This document shows, one piece after another, positions 35,831 through 45,481 of a stretch of 64,000 bases of DNA; within the stretch, counting starts at the first letter, position 1; each line of letters opens with the position of its first letter. Both the position numbers and the translations under genes were made by a program. The notes under the pieces were generated by a model that did no database searches, was not told where the DNA came from, and saw only the letters and a list, made by a program, of their open reading frames with translations. The DNA comes from Kordiimonadaceae bacterium (lineage in GTDB: Bacteria; Pseudomonadota; Alphaproteobacteria; Sphingomonadales; Kordiimonadaceae): positions 310,001 through 374,000 of the forward strand of contig JAEPQB010000003.1 in NCBI GenBank assembly GCA_017640725.1, given 5' to 3'.

Positions 35831-38800
35831 TTAACTACAGCCGCTTGTGGAGCCGCAGGTGTCACATTTCATGCAGGTACCGTTACGCACCAGTGTAAAG
35901 TTGCCGCACTCACCGCAAGCGTCACCTTCATAGCCTTTCATCCTGGCGGCCATTCGGGCGTCTGGCGTTGCATCTGTTGCACCGTTAGTCATGGCTGACC
36001 CCATCGAAACCGATGTGCTGGCGCTGGCAGATGCCGCAATAGCAACAGTTTCGAGTTCAGTGTCTTCATCGCTTTGAGGTGATTTTGCCTTAGGTGGGTT
36101 CAAGACCACTAAGTTGCTGCCACGCACATAGCCTGACGATGCCAGCTTCTGTACGCGCTCCAGAGCTTGGGAAACATCGTCGTCCAGCTCTGGCAGCCCA
36201 TCATTTTTGTCACCGCGGCCCGTTGTGTCGTGCAAAAGGTCGGCTGGTGTTGCGTGCGCGAGATCTTCCCTGCCCAGATAGGAGATTGCAAGCTCACGGA
36301 AGATGTAATCCAGAAGTGACGTGGCCATCTTGATCGTGTCGTTGCCTTCCACACGCCCGAATGGTTCGAAGCGCGTGAAAGTGAAGGCGTCGACAAATTC
36401 TTCCAGTGGCACACCGTATTGCAGTCCGATAGATATCGCGATTGCGAAGTTGTTCATTAGGGAACGGAACGCGGCGCCTTCTTTGTGCATGTCGATGAAG
36501 ATTTCGCCAACCGAACCGTCGTCATATTCCCCAGTTCTCAGATAAACCTTGTGACCGCCGACAATGGCCTTTTGTGTGTAGCCCTTGCGACGCTCCGGCA
36601 GACGGCGGCGAGACTGCGCGGCTTCTCTCTCAACCTCAACAATGCGCTCGACGATACGCTCGGTAACGATCTCTGTTTTCTCATGGATTGTTTTGTCTTC
36701 AAGCTCATCGACAAGGTCTTCATCGTCCAGGAGCGAAGCGTTGAGCGGCTGGCTGAGCTTGGAGCCATCCCGGTACAGCGCGTTAGCTTTCAGGCCCAAT
36801 GACCAGCTAAGTTCATAGGCTTTCATGCACTCGCTGACTTCGGCGGTGCCAGGCATATTAATGGTTTTTGAAATCGCACCTGAAATGAAGGGCTGCGCAG
36901 CTGCCATCATACGAATATGACTTTCCCAAGAGAGGGAACGCTTGCCAATTTTCCCACACGGATTGGCGCAATCGAAAACATTGTAGTGTTCTTCTTTGAG
37001 ATGCGGCGCCCGTTCCAAGGTCATCGCGCCGCAGCAATATAAGTTTGCCGCATCGATGTCCCGTTTGGTGAAGCCGATTGCCTGCAGCAAGTTGAACGAA
37101 TAGTCGTTCAACTGATCATCCGTCAAACCCAAAACTTCTTTGCAGAAGTCTGACCCGAGAGTGAAGTGGTTAAACACAAACTTGATATCAAAAGCATTGG
37201 CAAGTTGTTCTTCTACAAGGGATAATTCCCGATCTGTGAACCCCTTTTCCATAAGGCTGGCATGGTTGATACCCGGTGCGTCCGCGAGAGTTGAATGACC
37301 GACAGCGTATTTTTCTATGTCGTCGATCTGCGTGTCTTTGTAGCCCAGAACCTTTAGCGCCTGCGGAACAATGCGATTGATGATTTTGAAATAACCGCCA
37401 CCCGCGAGTTTTTTGAATTTCACGAGGGCAAAATCAGGTTCAATGCCGGTTGTGTCGCAGTCCATCACCAGCCCAATGGTGCCGGTTGGTGCGATAACGG
37501 ACGACTGAGCGTTTCTAAACCCGTGAACTTCACCAATTTCCAAGGCGCGGTCCCACGCGTCTGCAGCGGCAACTGTAATCAGTTGGTCAGGGCAGTTTGT
37601 GATGTCCAATGCCACTGGGTTTGTGTTCAGTTCTTCGTAGCCGTCTTTTTGTCCATAAGCCGCGCGCCGGTGGTTCCGGATTACACGCAACATGTGGCTG
37701 GCGTTCTTGTCATACCCCGGGAAGGCGCCCAGTTCAGAGGCCATTTCTGCACTGGTCGCATAGCTTTCGCCCGTCATCAATGCCGTGATTGCACCGCAAA
37801 GGGCCCTGCCTTCGTCACTGTCGTAACCAAGGCCATTGCTCATCAAAAGACCGCCAATGTTGGCGTAGCCGATGCCAAGCGTGCGGTACTCATAGGACAG
37901 TTTGGCAATTTCTTTGGATGGGAACTGCGCCATAAGGACAGAGATTTCCAACACCATCGTCCACAGGCGGACACCATGTTTGAAGTTTTCAACTGCAAAG
38001 GTGCCGTCCTCGTTGCGGAACGTCATCAGGTTCAGTGAGGCGAGGTTACACGCGGTGTCGTCCAGGAACATGTATTCCGAGCACGGGTTAGACGCTCTAA
38101 TGTTTCCGGAAGCAGGGCAGGTGTGCCAATCGTTGATTGTGGTGTGGAACTGGATGCCCGGATCCGCACAAGCCCATGCCGCTTCACCCACATCCCGCCA
38201 AAGGTCTTTCGCTTTTATCTCGCGCGCTACGTCTCCATTTGTGCGGTTTTTCAGCGCCCACATGCCTTCGCCCTGAATGGCTTGCATGAATTCATCCGAC
38301 ACACGAATGGAGTTGTTGGAGTTCTGGCCTGAGACGGTCAAGTAAGCATCCGAATCCCAGTCTGTATTGTAGGTTTTGAAGTCGATTGACGCATAACCCT
38401 GTTTGGCAAACTGAATAACGCGTTGCACATAGTTTTCCGGGATCATCACTTTGCGTGCGGCGATGATCTGCTTCTTCAGTTCTTTGTTTGCTTTGGGCTC
38501 AAAAGCGGCGTCAGCAAGTTCGTCAACGGCATCATGACAGGCCTTCATGATGCGGTTCAGGTGAATCTCATTGAGTTTTGCACCAGAAACCAGCGCAGAA
38601 ACTTTCTGCTCCTCAACAACTTTCCAGTTGATGAATTCTTCTACGTCCGGGTGATCAATATCCACCACGACCATTTTAGCGGCGCGTCGTGTTGTACCGC
38701 CTGACTTGATAGCGCCGGCAGCCCGGTCTCCAATTTTCAAAAAGCTCATGAGGCCAGACGACATTCCACCACCCGAGAGAGGTTCCCCGTCACCGCGAAC

Positions 38801-39511
38801 ATTGGAAAAATTGGAACCGGTTCCAGAACCGTATTTGAACAAGCGCGCTTCACGCGTCCAGAGATCCATGATGCCGCCTTCGTTCACGAGGTCATCGGAA
38901 ACTGACTGAATGAAACAAGCGTGTGGTTGCGGGTGTTCATAGCTACTCTTGGAACGTGTGAGTTTGCCGCTTTCGAAATCAACAAAATAGTGGCCTTGAG
39001 CAGGACCATCGATACCGTAGGCCCAGTGCAGGCCAGTGTTAAACCATTGTGGGCTATTGGGGGCGGCCATTTGATTGGCAAGCATGAACCGCATTTCGTC
39101 GAAGAAAGAGCGAGCGTCTTCTTCGCTGTCAAAATAGCCGCCTTTCCAGCCCCAATAGGTCCAAGTGCCGGCAAGTCGGTCAAATACCTGCTTGCTGGAG
39201 TTTTCACTACCGAAGCGCTTTTCTTCTGGCATGCTATCGAGTGCTTTTTTATCAGCCTCTTTACGCCACAGCCAGCTGGGCACATCTTTCTCTTTCACGG
39301 GCTTCAGTGCTTGTGGAACACCCGCTTTTCGGAAGTATTTTTGCGCAATAATATCTGTTGCCACTTGGCTCCAGCTCTCAGGAACTTCAACATTATCCAT
39401 GTGAAACACAATTGATCCGTCAGGATTACGGATTTCGCTCACGGCAGTACGCCACTCCAGTGCGCTGTACGGACATGGATAATCGTTCGTGAACCGGCGT
39501 TCGATGCGCAT
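35831..39511 (-). CDS. nrdJ: adenosylcobalamin-dependent class II ribonucleotide reductase
   Basis: NrdJ makes deoxyribonucleotides with adenosylcobalamin as radical source. The active-site NPCSE stretch in [15 protein letters not shown] (about residue 485) holds the thiyl Cys and the Asn/Glu pair. The C-terminus [13 protein letters not shown]...[14 protein letters not shown] gives the zinc-type cysteines and the swinging Cys arm of large alphaproteobacterial NrdJ. Length 1226 aa is standard for this subgroup. The start follows AAGGGGG. No cobalamin riboswitch is seen upstream, but NrdR-like sites are. No class I or III reductase is in the window. Confidence 0.97.
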   Translation of the reverse strand: MRIERRFTNDYPCPYSALEWRTAVSEIRNPDGSIVFHMDNVEVPESWSQVATDIIAQKYFRKAGVPQALKPVKEKDVPSWLWRKEADKKALDSMPEEKRFGSENSSKQVFDRLAGTWTYWGWKGGYFDSEEDARSFFDEMRFMLANQMAAPNSPQWFNTGLHWAYGIDGPAQGHYFVDFESGKLTRSKSSYEHPQPHACFIQSVSDDLVNEGGIMDLWTREARLFKYGSGTGSNFSNVRGDGEPLSGGGMSSGLMSFLKIGDRAAGAIKSGGTTRRAAKMVVVDIDHPDVEEFINWKVVEEQKVSALVSGAKLNEIHLNRIMKACHDAVDELADAAFEPKANKELKKQIIAARKVMIPENYVQRVIQFAKQGYASIDFKTYNTDWDSDAYLTVSGQNSNNSIRVSDEFMQAIQGEGMWALKNRTNGDVAREIKAKDLWRDVGEAAWACADPGIQFHTTINDWHTCPASGNIRASNPCSEYMFLDDTACNLASLNLMTFRNEDGTFAVENFKHGVRLWTMVLEISVLMAQFPSKEIAKLSYEYRTLGIGYANIGGLLMSNGLGYDSDEGRALCGAITALMTGESYATSAEMASELGAFPGYDKNASHMLRVIRNHRRAAYGQKDGYEELNTNPVALDITNCPDQLITVAAADAWDRALEIGEVHGFRNAQSSVIAPTGTIGLVMDCDTTGIEPDFALVKFKKLAGGGYFKIINRIVPQALKVLGYKDTQIDDIEKYAVGHSTLADAPGINHASLMEKGFTDRELSLVEEQLANAFDIKFVFNHFTLGSDFCKEVLGLTDDQLNDYSFNLLQAIGFTKRDIDAANLYCCGAMTLERAPHLKEEHYNVFDCANPCGKIGKRSLSWESHIRMMAAAQPFISGAISKTINMPGTAEVSECMKAYELSWSLGLKANALYRDGSKLSQPLNASLLDDEDLVDELEDKTIHEKTEIVTERIVERIVEVEREAAQSRRRLPERRKGYTQKAIVGGHKVYLRTGEYDDGSVGEIFIDMHKEGAAFRSLMNNFAIAISIGLQYGVPLEEFVDAFTFTRFEPFGRVEGNDTIKMATSLLDYIFRELAISYLGREDLAHATPADLLHDTTGRGDKNDGLPELDDDVSQALERVQKLASSGYVRGSNLVVLNPPKAKSPQSDEDTELETVAIAASASASTSVSMGSAMTNGATDATPDARMAARMKGYEGDACGECGNFTLVRNGTCMKCDTCGSTSGCS

Positions 39512-39644
39512 GCGTTTCCCCCTTGCAAGCGGTACTCTTATCGGTCTGGCATTCGATAGTTTTTGGTATTGCCAGCCAGCTTTTTAATTCCGAAGAAAGC
39601 CCAGTCTTCGGCGGGAAATTCCCGTTTGATATCCAGCTTCGACA

Positions 39645-39660
39645 ACACAATATGTTGGGG
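39645..39660 (-). promoter_or_regulatory. NrdR-box-like site, proximal to nrdJ
   Basis: ACACAATATGTTGGGG matches 13 of 16 positions of the NrdR box (ACACwATATATwGTGT). It lies just downstream of the predicted nrdJ start of transcription, about 135 bases before the start codon. The core CAACACAATATGTTG has perfect 5-base arms. Confidence 0.5.
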
Positions 39661-39680
39661 TGCCAGATAACTTGGGCACA

Positions 39681-39710
39681 AGAATAGGGGCGAAAATCCG
39701 CGGTTTTCAA
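39681..39710 (-). promoter_or_regulatory. predicted nrdJ promoter
   Basis: On the minus strand TTGAAA (39705-39710) is followed after 18 bases by TATTCT (39681-39686). It sits between the two NrdR-like sites. Confidence 0.4.
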
Positions 39711-39717
39711 GCCATTT

Positions 39718-39733
39718 TTTCAATATGTTGTGG
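39718..39733 (-). promoter_or_regulatory. NrdR-box-like site, distal to nrdJ
   Basis: TTTCAATATGTTGTGG matches 11 of 16 NrdR box positions and shares the 10-base core CAATATGTTG with the proximal site. The sites start 73 bases apart, about seven helical turns. Confidence 0.4.
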
Positions 39734-40027
39734 TTGACATTAGCGATGGCACAAGTGGCGATCTCACGAATCGTTGATGTGCAATGAGTCGCAAAAATAT
39801 TGCCTTAATCTGCCCATAATGCCGGACTATCAGCTTTAGTCATATACATTGATGTCGATAACGGCGCTGATGGTAAAGTTGGCACAAAATGTACAGAATC
39901 GGCGAGTTCCTAAAAAGGGCGCCTTTTCTCGGCTCAATAAACATGATAAACGGGCGCAAATCCCTTAGTGGTCTTGTGCGTCATATGCACAGAACGCGAC
40001 CACGCGAGAACCGAACGGACAAAGTTT
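39734..40027. other. intergenic region between nrdJ and the NDUFA12 gene
   Basis: The stretch from nrdJ (39511) to the NDUFA12 start is 516 bases. Apart from the nrdJ promoter region it holds a short AAAAGG-GCG-CCTTTT palindrome (about 39915-39930), and no gene I can support. A minus-strand frame open from about 39797 to 39538 has no ATG or ribosome site. The promoter of the NDUFA12 operon must be here but I cannot place it. Confidence 0.4.
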
Positions 40028-40423
40028 ATGGCTGGTTTGATTTCTAAGATATTCTCTTCCCCAATATTCACATGGTGGAACAGTGCCACCTTCGGCACGC
40101 TTCTGTTTACATCGCGCAAGGGTGTTAAAGTTGGAGAGGACGACCAGGGTAATGTTTACTATCAGGAAAAAGGTGGCCGCCGTCGTTGGGTTATATACAA
40201 GAACGGACCTGTAGAAGCATCGCGTGTTCCAGCGGATTGGCATGGCTGGCTGCATTACACCATGGATGATATTCCCGCTGAAAAGCCGCTGCCAACCAAA
40301 GACTGGGAAAAAGACCATCTGCCAAACCTCACTGGTTCCTCGGATGCATACCTTCCTTCAGGTGCGCAGTCGGGCGGCGAACGCGCTGCAACAGCGTCAG
40401 ACTATGAAGCGTGGCGTCCATAA
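40028..40423 (+). CDS. NADH:ubiquinone oxidoreductase accessory subunit NDUFA12
   Basis: This is the bacterial counterpart of the mitochondrial complex I subunit B17.2. The typical core TWWNSATFGTLLFTSRKG, QGNVYYQEKGGRRRWVIY and SRVPADWHGWLHY (about residues 14-80) is intact. The 131-aa size is normal. The start at 40028 (MAGLISKIF) is the family start; the track ORF adds 20 residues. It heads the conserved NDUFA12-mlaD-DUF2155 set. Confidence 0.95.
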   Translation: MAGLISKIFSSPIFTWWNSATFGTLLFTSRKGVKVGEDDQGNVYYQEKGGRRRWVIYKNGPVEASRVPADWHGWLHYTMDDIPAEKPLPTKDWEKDHLPNLTGSSDAYLPSGAQSGGERAATASDYEAWRP

Positions 40424-40453
40424 GCGTTTTGCATACCAGTTTCGGAATTAAGT

Positions 40454-40906
40454 ATGTCCAGTAATCTTGTTGAGTCTCTAATCGGTGCAGTTGTTCTATT
40501 GGTAGCAGGATGGTTCCTGGTGTTCGCCTATGAGCGTACAGACATGGGAGCCGGCAATGGCTACACCCTGACCGCACGTTTCGACCGTATTGATGGTATT
40601 GGTATTGGAAGCGATGTGCGCATGGCCGGCATCAAAGTTGGAACCGTCACAGGAAGCCGCCTTGACGCACAAACCTTTCAGGCGGTTGTTACGCTGTCTC
40701 TGGACGATGAGATCGAGCTGCCATCAGACACTGCAATTGCTATCACGGCAGAGGGTCTGCTGGGCGGAACTTACATGAACTTACTGCCGGGCGGCATGGA
40801 CGATGTGCTGCAAGATGGTGACGAAATTGGCGAAACACAGGATGCAGTCGACCTGCTGGGTCTGATCAGCAAGTTTATTTACAGCGATGATGACTCAGGC
40901 AATTAA
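40454..40906 (+). CDS. mlaD: MCE-domain protein MlaD
   Basis: MlaD is the periplasmic lipid-binding subunit of the Mla phospholipid transport system. An N-terminal anchor helix (IGAVVLLVAGWFLVFAYE) precedes an MCE domain with FDRIDGIGIGSDVRMAGIKVGTV and ITAEGLLGGTYMNLLPGG. The short form (150 aa) is usual in alphaproteobacteria. The rest of the Mla system (MlaEF) is not in this window. Confidence 0.93.
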   Translation: MSSNLVESLIGAVVLLVAGWFLVFAYERTDMGAGNGYTLTARFDRIDGIGIGSDVRMAGIKVGTVTGSRLDAQTFQAVVTLSLDDEIELPSDTAIAITAEGLLGGTYMNLLPGGMDDVLQDGDEIGETQDAVDLLGLISKFIYSDDDSGN

Positions 40907-41321
40907 GGCGCTACTGCTTGTTGCAATTGCAGGCTACTGCACTGTGGCGGTTGCAGCGCAAGACGTTCCGCTACCTGATGCATCGGCCACAGAAGCGCGA
41001 GATATTGTTGTTTTGCGGGCGCTGGACAAGATTACTGCGCGCATTACCGAAATTGAATTGCCGCTTGAGTCTGAAACGCGGTTCGGAACCCTCGTCATAA
41101 ATGCAAAATACTGCCGCACTCGACCGCCAATCGAAACACCCGAAACCTTTGCATATTTGGAAATCGACAATGTGAAGAGATCGGGGGAGCGCGCGCGTGT
41201 ATTTGAAGGCTGGATGGTCGCTTCCAGTCCCGCACTCAATGCGCTCGAGCACGCGGTTTACGACGTTTGGGTGATAGACTGCAAAATGGCTTCACCGGAC
41301 AGCCCAACTTCAAGCCGGTGA
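40887..41321 (+). CDS. DUF2155 secreted protein
   Basis: A signal peptide ends at AVA-AQ (about residue 24). The DUF2155 hallmarks are ITARITEIELPLE, FGTLVINAKYCRTRPP, AYLEI and the closing SSPALNALEHAVYDVWVIDCK, with the Cys pair likely disulfide-bonded. Its start overlaps mlaD by 20 bases, and its 3' end overlaps the 3' end of aat by 64 bases on the other strand. A second ATG one codon on (40890) is equally possible. Function is unknown. Confidence 0.92.
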   Translation: MMTQAIKALLLVAIAGYCTVAVAAQDVPLPDASATEARDIVVLRALDKITARITEIELPLESETRFGTLVINAKYCRTRPPIETPETFAYLEIDNVKRSGERARVFEGWMVASSPALNALEHAVYDVWVIDCKMASPDSPTSSR

Positions 41322-41917
41322 AAATCTGAATTTTCTACCTGCAGCGCTTGTTCCAGTCGTTCGTGGTAAGTCACGCGGGGTATTTCCACAACGCCGAATT
41401 GCGACAAATGCTCGGTGCCAAATTGTGTGTCCAAAAGTGTAAAACCACCATTGATTAGGCGAGCAACCAAATGCACCAGCGCCACCTTGCTGGCACCAGT
41501 CTCAGTGTGAAACATACTTTCGCCAAAGAAGGCACCTGCCAAGCATACACCATACAGTCCACCAACCAGCTTCCCACCCAAGTGGCATTCAATTGAGTGT
41601 GCAAAGCCATATCTGTGCAAGTCAGTATAAAGGTCTTCGATCTCTTCGCTGATCCAGGTGTTACTGCGTCCTCTGGCGGGTGCAGCGCAGCGGCCAACTA
41701 CGCTGCGGAAACACTGGTTAACAGTTACCGAGAAGCGGTTTTGGCGCACCAGTTTTTTGAGCGACCTTGGAATATGAAAACTGTTGAGGGGAAGCACACC
41801 GCGTTGATTGGGGTCGACCCAGAAAACATCTTGATCATCACGGCTGTCGGCCATGGGGAACACGCCTGATGCGTAGGCATTAAGCAGAAGTTCGGGTGTG
41901 ATGTCGCGTGCACTCAT
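41258..41917 (-). CDS. aat: leucyl/phenylalanyl-tRNA-protein transferase
   Basis: Aat adds Leu or Phe to proteins with N-terminal Lys or Arg, making them ClpAP/ClpS substrates of the N-end rule. Family motifs are ELLLNAYASGVFPMAD, FWVDPNQRGVLPL, the FHIPRSLKK helix, HSIECHLGGKLVGGLYGVCLAGAFFGESMF and LLDTQFGTEHLSQFG. Length 219 aa. It follows accC by 35 bases and is the last gene of the aroQ-accB-accC-aat run. The C-terminal 20 codons lie antisense to DUF2155. Confidence 0.96.
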   Translation of the reverse strand: MSARDITPELLLNAYASGVFPMADSRDDQDVFWVDPNQRGVLPLNSFHIPRSLKKLVRQNRFSVTVNQCFRSVVGRCAAPARGRSNTWISEEIEDLYTDLHRYGFAHSIECHLGGKLVGGLYGVCLAGAFFGESMFHTETGASKVALVHLVARLINGGFTLLDTQFGTEHLSQFGVVEIPRVTYHERLEQALQVENSDFHRLEVGLSGEAILQSITQTS

Positions 41918-41952
41918 GAACGCAACATCCTTATTTCTTGGCCAGGCAAGAC

Positions 41953-43299
41953 TTAATCTGCCCGGTCCTCCAGGAATTTTTCGAGCCAGTGAATATCATA
42001 ATCACCTGATAGGAACTCGTCATTGTCCATCAGTGCCTGATGCAATGGAATTGTGGTAATAACGCCATCAATTACATATTCTTCAAGCGATCGTTTGAGC
42101 CTTAGAAGGCATCCCTCGCGCGTGTAACCAGACACGATCAGCTTGGCGATCATGCTGTCATAGTATGGCGGTATCCGGTACCCGGCATAAACGGCACTGT
42201 CGCATCGTACATTCAAGCCACCTGGAGGGTGATACTGTGTCACGAGGCCAGGATTGGGCATGAAAGTGAACGGGTCCTCTGCATTGATGCGGCATTCAAT
42301 AGCGTGGCCAAAAAAGCGCACCATGTCCTGCGTGTAGGAGAGTTTTTCACCGGAAGCGACACGAATCTGTTCGCGCACAATGTCGATACCTGTGATCATT
42401 TCTGTCACAGGGTGTTCCACTTGAACTCGCGTGTTCATCTCAATGAAATAGAATTCACCGTCTTCATAGAGAAATTCGATTGTGCCTGCGCCGCAATATC
42501 CGAACTCAGCCATGGCGTTGGCAACAATGCCACCCATGCGTTCGCGAGTTTCGCTGTCAATGACGGGTGAGGGCGCTTCTTCAAGCACTTTCTGGTGACG
42601 GCGTTGAAGCGAACAGTCCCGCTCACCAAGGTGAATACAATTGCCGTGCTGATCACCGATCAACTGAAACTCGATATGCCGCGGTTTCGTCAGAAACTTT
42701 TCAATGTAAACTGCGTCATCACCAAAGGCTGCTTTAGCTTCTGTCCGGCAGGCATTGAGGGCGTCAGAAAGCTCGCTTTCCTCGCGCACAATTTTCATGC
42801 CGCGGCCGCCACCGCCTGCGGAAGCCTTAATAATTACTGGCAGTCCAATTTCTTTGGCGACTTTAAAGGCTTCTTCATCATCGGTGATGCCGCCCTCAGA
42901 GCCAGGAACTACGGGGATGCCAAGTTTCTTAACAGTTTCTTTGGCGGTTATTTTGTCCCCCATCATGCGGATGTGCTCTGGTGATGGGCCGATAAAAGTT
43001 ATGCCATGTTCGCTGACGATTTCTGAAAAGCGGGCATTTTCTGATAGGAAGCCATAGCCAGGATGGATCGCGTCTGCCCCGGTAATTTCAGCGGCCGACA
43101 GGATGGCTGGCATGTTCAGATAGCTGTCAACTGAGGCTGGCGGGCCGATGCAAACACTTTCATCAGCCAAGCGAACGTGCATGGCGTCTTCATCGGCCGT
43201 AGAGTGAATAGCAACAGTTTTAATGCCCATTTCATGGCAGGCACGGTGAATCCGCAGCGCAATCTCGCCGCGGTTTGCGATGAGAACTTTTTTGACCAT
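41953..43299 (-). CDS. accC: biotin carboxylase subunit of acetyl-CoA carboxylase
   Basis: AccC carboxylates biotin on AccB using ATP and bicarbonate, the first half of malonyl-CoA synthesis. Motifs include [15 protein letters not shown], the glycine loop [11 protein letters not shown], the [26 protein letters not shown] metal-binding region and RVQVEHP catalytic Arg. The start at 43299 follows AGGA and gives the conserved [12 protein letters not shown]. 448 aa is standard. Confidence 0.98.
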   Translation of the reverse strand: MVKKVLIANRGEIALRIHRACHEMGIKTVAIHSTADEDAMHVRLADESVCIGPPASVDSYLNMPAILSAAEITGADAIHPGYGFLSENARFSEIVSEHGITFIGPSPEHIRMMGDKITAKETVKKLGIPVVPGSEGGITDDEEAFKVAKEIGLPVIIKASAGGGGRGMKIVREESELSDALNACRTEAKAAFGDDAVYIEKFLTKPRHIEFQLIGDQHGNCIHLGERDCSLQRRHQKVLEEAPSPVIDSETRERMGGIVANAMAEFGYCGAGTIEFLYEDGEFYFIEMNTRVQVEHPVTEMITGIDIVREQIRVASGEKLSYTQDMVRFFGHAIECRINAEDPFTFMPNPGLVTQYHPPGGLNVRCDSAVYAGYRIPPYYDSMIAKLIVSGYTREGCLLRLKRSLEEYVIDGVITTIPLHQALMDNDEFLSGDYDIHWLEKFLEDRAD

Positions 43300-43309
43300 C
43301 GAACTGATC

Positions 43310-43795
43310 CTACTCAATGATGCAAAGAGGTTCGCCGAATTCGACCGGCTGACTGTCTGTAAACAGGATCTCTTTCACGGTGCCAGATTTAGGTGATGCG
43401 ATCTGGTTCATCACTTTCATAGCTTCAATAATCAAAAGAGTGTCGCCCTCTTTAACTTTGTCGCCGACCTTAATGAACTCGGCGGCATCCGGACTTGGCG
43501 ACGCATAAGCGGTCCCCACCATTGGTGAAGGCACCATGCCAGGGTGATCAGCCGCTGAAACAGCCGCAGCCTCTGGTGCTGCAGCGACAGGCGCTGGGGC
43601 AGCTGCAACAGGTGCAGCCGGCGCAACCGGGGCAGGTGCTGCCGCCGGGGCTGCATAATTCACCGCAGCGGGTACTTCGCGAGCAACGCGGATGCTAAAG
43701 TCGTCTTCCGCAACTTCAATTTCCGAAAGGCTGGATTTATCCAAAAGCTCTGCAAGCTCGCGGATCAGTTCCTTGTAATCTTTGATCTTAGACAT
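43310..43795 (-). CDS. accB: biotin carboxyl carrier protein
   Basis: The biotin is attached to Lys in EAMKVMN near residue 125. An N-terminal helix ([18 protein letters not shown]) is followed by an Ala/Pro linker (about 35 residues) and the biotinyl barrel [16 protein letters not shown]. Length 161 aa. AGGGGAAG precedes the ATG. accC starts 10 bases after its stop. Confidence 0.98.
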   Translation of the reverse strand: MSKIKDYKELIRELAELLDKSSLSEIEVAEDDFSIRVAREVPAAVNYAAPAAAPAPVAPAAPVAAAPAPVAAAPEAAAVSAADHPGMVPSPMVGTAYASPSPDAAEFIKVGDKVKEGDTLLIIEAMKVMNQIASPKSGTVKEILFTDSQPVEFGEPLCIIE

Positions 43796-43841
43796 TCAGT
43801 CTTCCCCTTATCGTACCACACGAAGTATTAGAATCGCCCAA

Positions 43842-44285
43842 TCAGTTGGCGCGCAGCATACTCGCAATTGCGTCAACCGCAAGCACATATCCATTTGCCC
43901 CAAATCCGCATATGACGCCAACAGCTACATCCGAGATGTAGGAGTGATGTCGATACTCCTCCCGCGCGAAAACGTTGGATAAATGGACTTCAATCACAGG
44001 TGCACCAATCGCGGCAACCGCATCATGAATTGCTATCGAAGTGTGGGTGTAAGCAGCAGCATTCAAAATAATGCCATCGCACGAAGAACCCGTTTCCTGT
44101 ATCCAGTCCACAAGCTCACCCTCGATATTCGTCTGGCGAAAATCAACGTCGATTTGGTACTTGTTGCTTTGGTCAACAACCATTTGCTGGATCTCATCAA
44201 GGGTGGTTGATCCGTATGTATCTGGCTCGCGAGACCCTAATAGATTGAGGTTTGGGCCATTGAGCACAGCAATTTTTTTTGTCAT
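43842..44285 (-). CDS. aroQ: type II 3-dehydroquinate dehydratase
   Basis: AroQ converts 3-dehydroquinate to 3-dehydroshikimate in the shikimate pathway. Motifs are LNGPNLNLLGSREPDTYGS (catalytic Arg and Tyr), the FRQTNIEGELVDWIQE loop, IILNAAAYTHTSIAIHDA and IEVHLSNVFAREEYRHHSY (catalytic His). 147 aa is typical of this dodecameric enzyme. It heads the minus-strand operon and is divergent from thiS. Confidence 0.97.
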   Translation of the reverse strand: MTKKIAVLNGPNLNLLGSREPDTYGSTTLDEIQQMVVDQSNKYQIDVDFRQTNIEGELVDWIQETGSSCDGIILNAAAYTHTSIAIHDAVAAIGAPVIEVHLSNVFAREEYRHHSYISDVAVGVICGFGANGYVLAVDAIASMLRAN

Positions 44286-44299
44286 GAGTGGACCACCTT

Positions 44300-44330
44300 T
44301 TGACAGATCGCTTGAAGCAACCTGTATAAT
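44300..44330 (+). promoter_or_regulatory. thiSG promoter
   Basis: TTGACA (44300-44305) and TATAAT (44325-44330) are separated by 19 bases. A second TATAAT lies at 44368-44373. There is no TPP riboswitch signature in the 75-base leader. Confidence 0.5.
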
Positions 44331-44406
44331 GCCATAATGAAGACGTGCAAAGCAGGAACAGCATAATTATAATGCGATTTCTGCTGCCAATCGGCACTTC
44401 CAGTCA

Positions 44407-44625
44407 GTGAGACCCGGTGTGAGTATTTCCATAACAGTGAACGGCGAAGCCAAAACTACAGAGACGGGCCAAAGCGTATGGTCTTTTCTAGAAGGCTTGC
44501 AGCTTGATCCAAAGAAGGTGGCTGTTGAGCGCAATTTGGAAATTGTCTCAAAGTCTCTGTTCAGGGACGTTACGATCGAGGAGGGGGACCAGCTCGAAAT
44601 TGTACATTTTATCGGCGGAGGATGA
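44407..44625 (+). CDS. thiS: sulfur carrier protein ThiS
   Basis: ThiS is the ubiquitin-like sulfur donor for the thiazole ring of thiamine. It ends in HFIGGG, the diglycine tail that is adenylated and thiocarboxylated. The beta-grasp pattern [15 protein letters not shown]...WSFLEGL fits. Start is GTG, either 44407 or 44419; neither has a clear ribosome site. The stop overlaps the ATG of thiG by four bases (ATGA). Confidence 0.93.
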   Translation: MRPGVSISITVNGEAKTTETGQSVWSFLEGLQLDPKKVAVERNLEIVSKSLFRDVTIEEGDQLEIVHFIGGG

Positions 44626-45431
44626 AACTCATGGCACCTTTGGACAATAGCGCTCCTCAAATTGATGACACCTGGGAACTCGCAGGCAAAACATATGGCT
44701 CACGCCTGATTGTGGGTACGGGTAAATACAAGGATTTTGAAGAAACTGCGGCAGCAGTTGAGGCTTCTGGCGCAGAAATTGTCACAGTTGCTGTTCGCCG
44801 CGTTAATGTTTCAGACCCTAATCAGCCGATGCTTGTTGATTATCTTGATCCCAAGAAAATTACTTACCTGCCAAACACCGCTGGTTGTTTTGATGCGGCA
44901 TCCGCCATTCGAACATTGCGGTTGGCGCGAGAGGCGGGTGGATGGGACTTGGTCAAGCTGGAAGTCTTGGGAGATCAAAAGACACTTTACCCAAATATGC
45001 TTGAAACCTTTGAAGCTGCGGAAGCATTGATCAAAGACGGCTTCAAAGTCATGGTTTATTGCAGTGACGATCCCATAGCCGCCAAGAAACTGGAAGATCT
45101 GGGTTGCGTAGCGATAATGCCACTCGGTGCACCCATTGGTTCCGGTTTGGGGATACAAAACCCGGTGCAAATTCGGCTAATGATCGAGCAAGCAAATGTT
45201 CCGCTTCTGGTCGATGCGGGTGTCGGCACCGCGTCAGACGCTTCTATTGCCATGGAGCTTGGTTGTGACGGCGTGCTGATGAACACAGCTATTTCAGATG
45301 CGAAAGACCCCATCAAAATGGCGAAAGCCATGAAATTGGCAGTAGAGAGCGGGCGACTGGCATATCAAGCCGGTCGTATGCCCAAGAAGAAATACGCAGA
45401 CCCCAGTTCACCACTCTCTGGCCTTATTTAA
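44622..45431 (+). CDS. thiG: thiazole synthase ThiG
   Basis: ThiG joins deoxyxylulose-5-phosphate, dehydroglycine and ThiS sulfur to form the thiazole phosphate. [23 protein letters not shown] with the DXP-binding Lys/Arg near residue 110 (LVKLEVLGD carries the Schiff-base Lys), [13 protein letters not shown] and [14 protein letters not shown] are the family blocks. 269 aa. Coupled to thiS. No thiO, thiE or thiC is in the window. Confidence 0.97.
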   Translation: MKLMAPLDNSAPQIDDTWELAGKTYGSRLIVGTGKYKDFEETAAAVEASGAEIVTVAVRRVNVSDPNQPMLVDYLDPKKITYLPNTAGCFDAASAIRTLRLAREAGGWDLVKLEVLGDQKTLYPNMLETFEAAEALIKDGFKVMVYCSDDPIAAKKLEDLGCVAIMPLGAPIGSGLGIQNPVQIRLMIEQANVPLLVDAGVGTASDASIAMELGCDGVLMNTAISDAKDPIKMAKAMKLAVESGRLAYQAGRMPKKKYADPSSPLSGLI

Positions 45432-45481
45432 CTACCAGCCATCAGTCTTTTATGTCCAAGGATTAGTTTTCCGGCTGTTTT

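Noticed and set aside
38000-38300. overlapping plus-strand ORFs within nrdJ
   Set aside because: Shadows of the long conserved NrdJ frame without start signals.
39512-40027. possible cobalamin riboswitch upstream of nrdJ
   Set aside because: I cannot find a B12 box (GCCACUG-like) or the surrounding structure in this stretch.
44331-44406. possible TPP riboswitch before thiS
   Set aside because: None of the conserved THI-box elements (CUGAGA, ACCUGAUCUGG) is present and the leader is too short.
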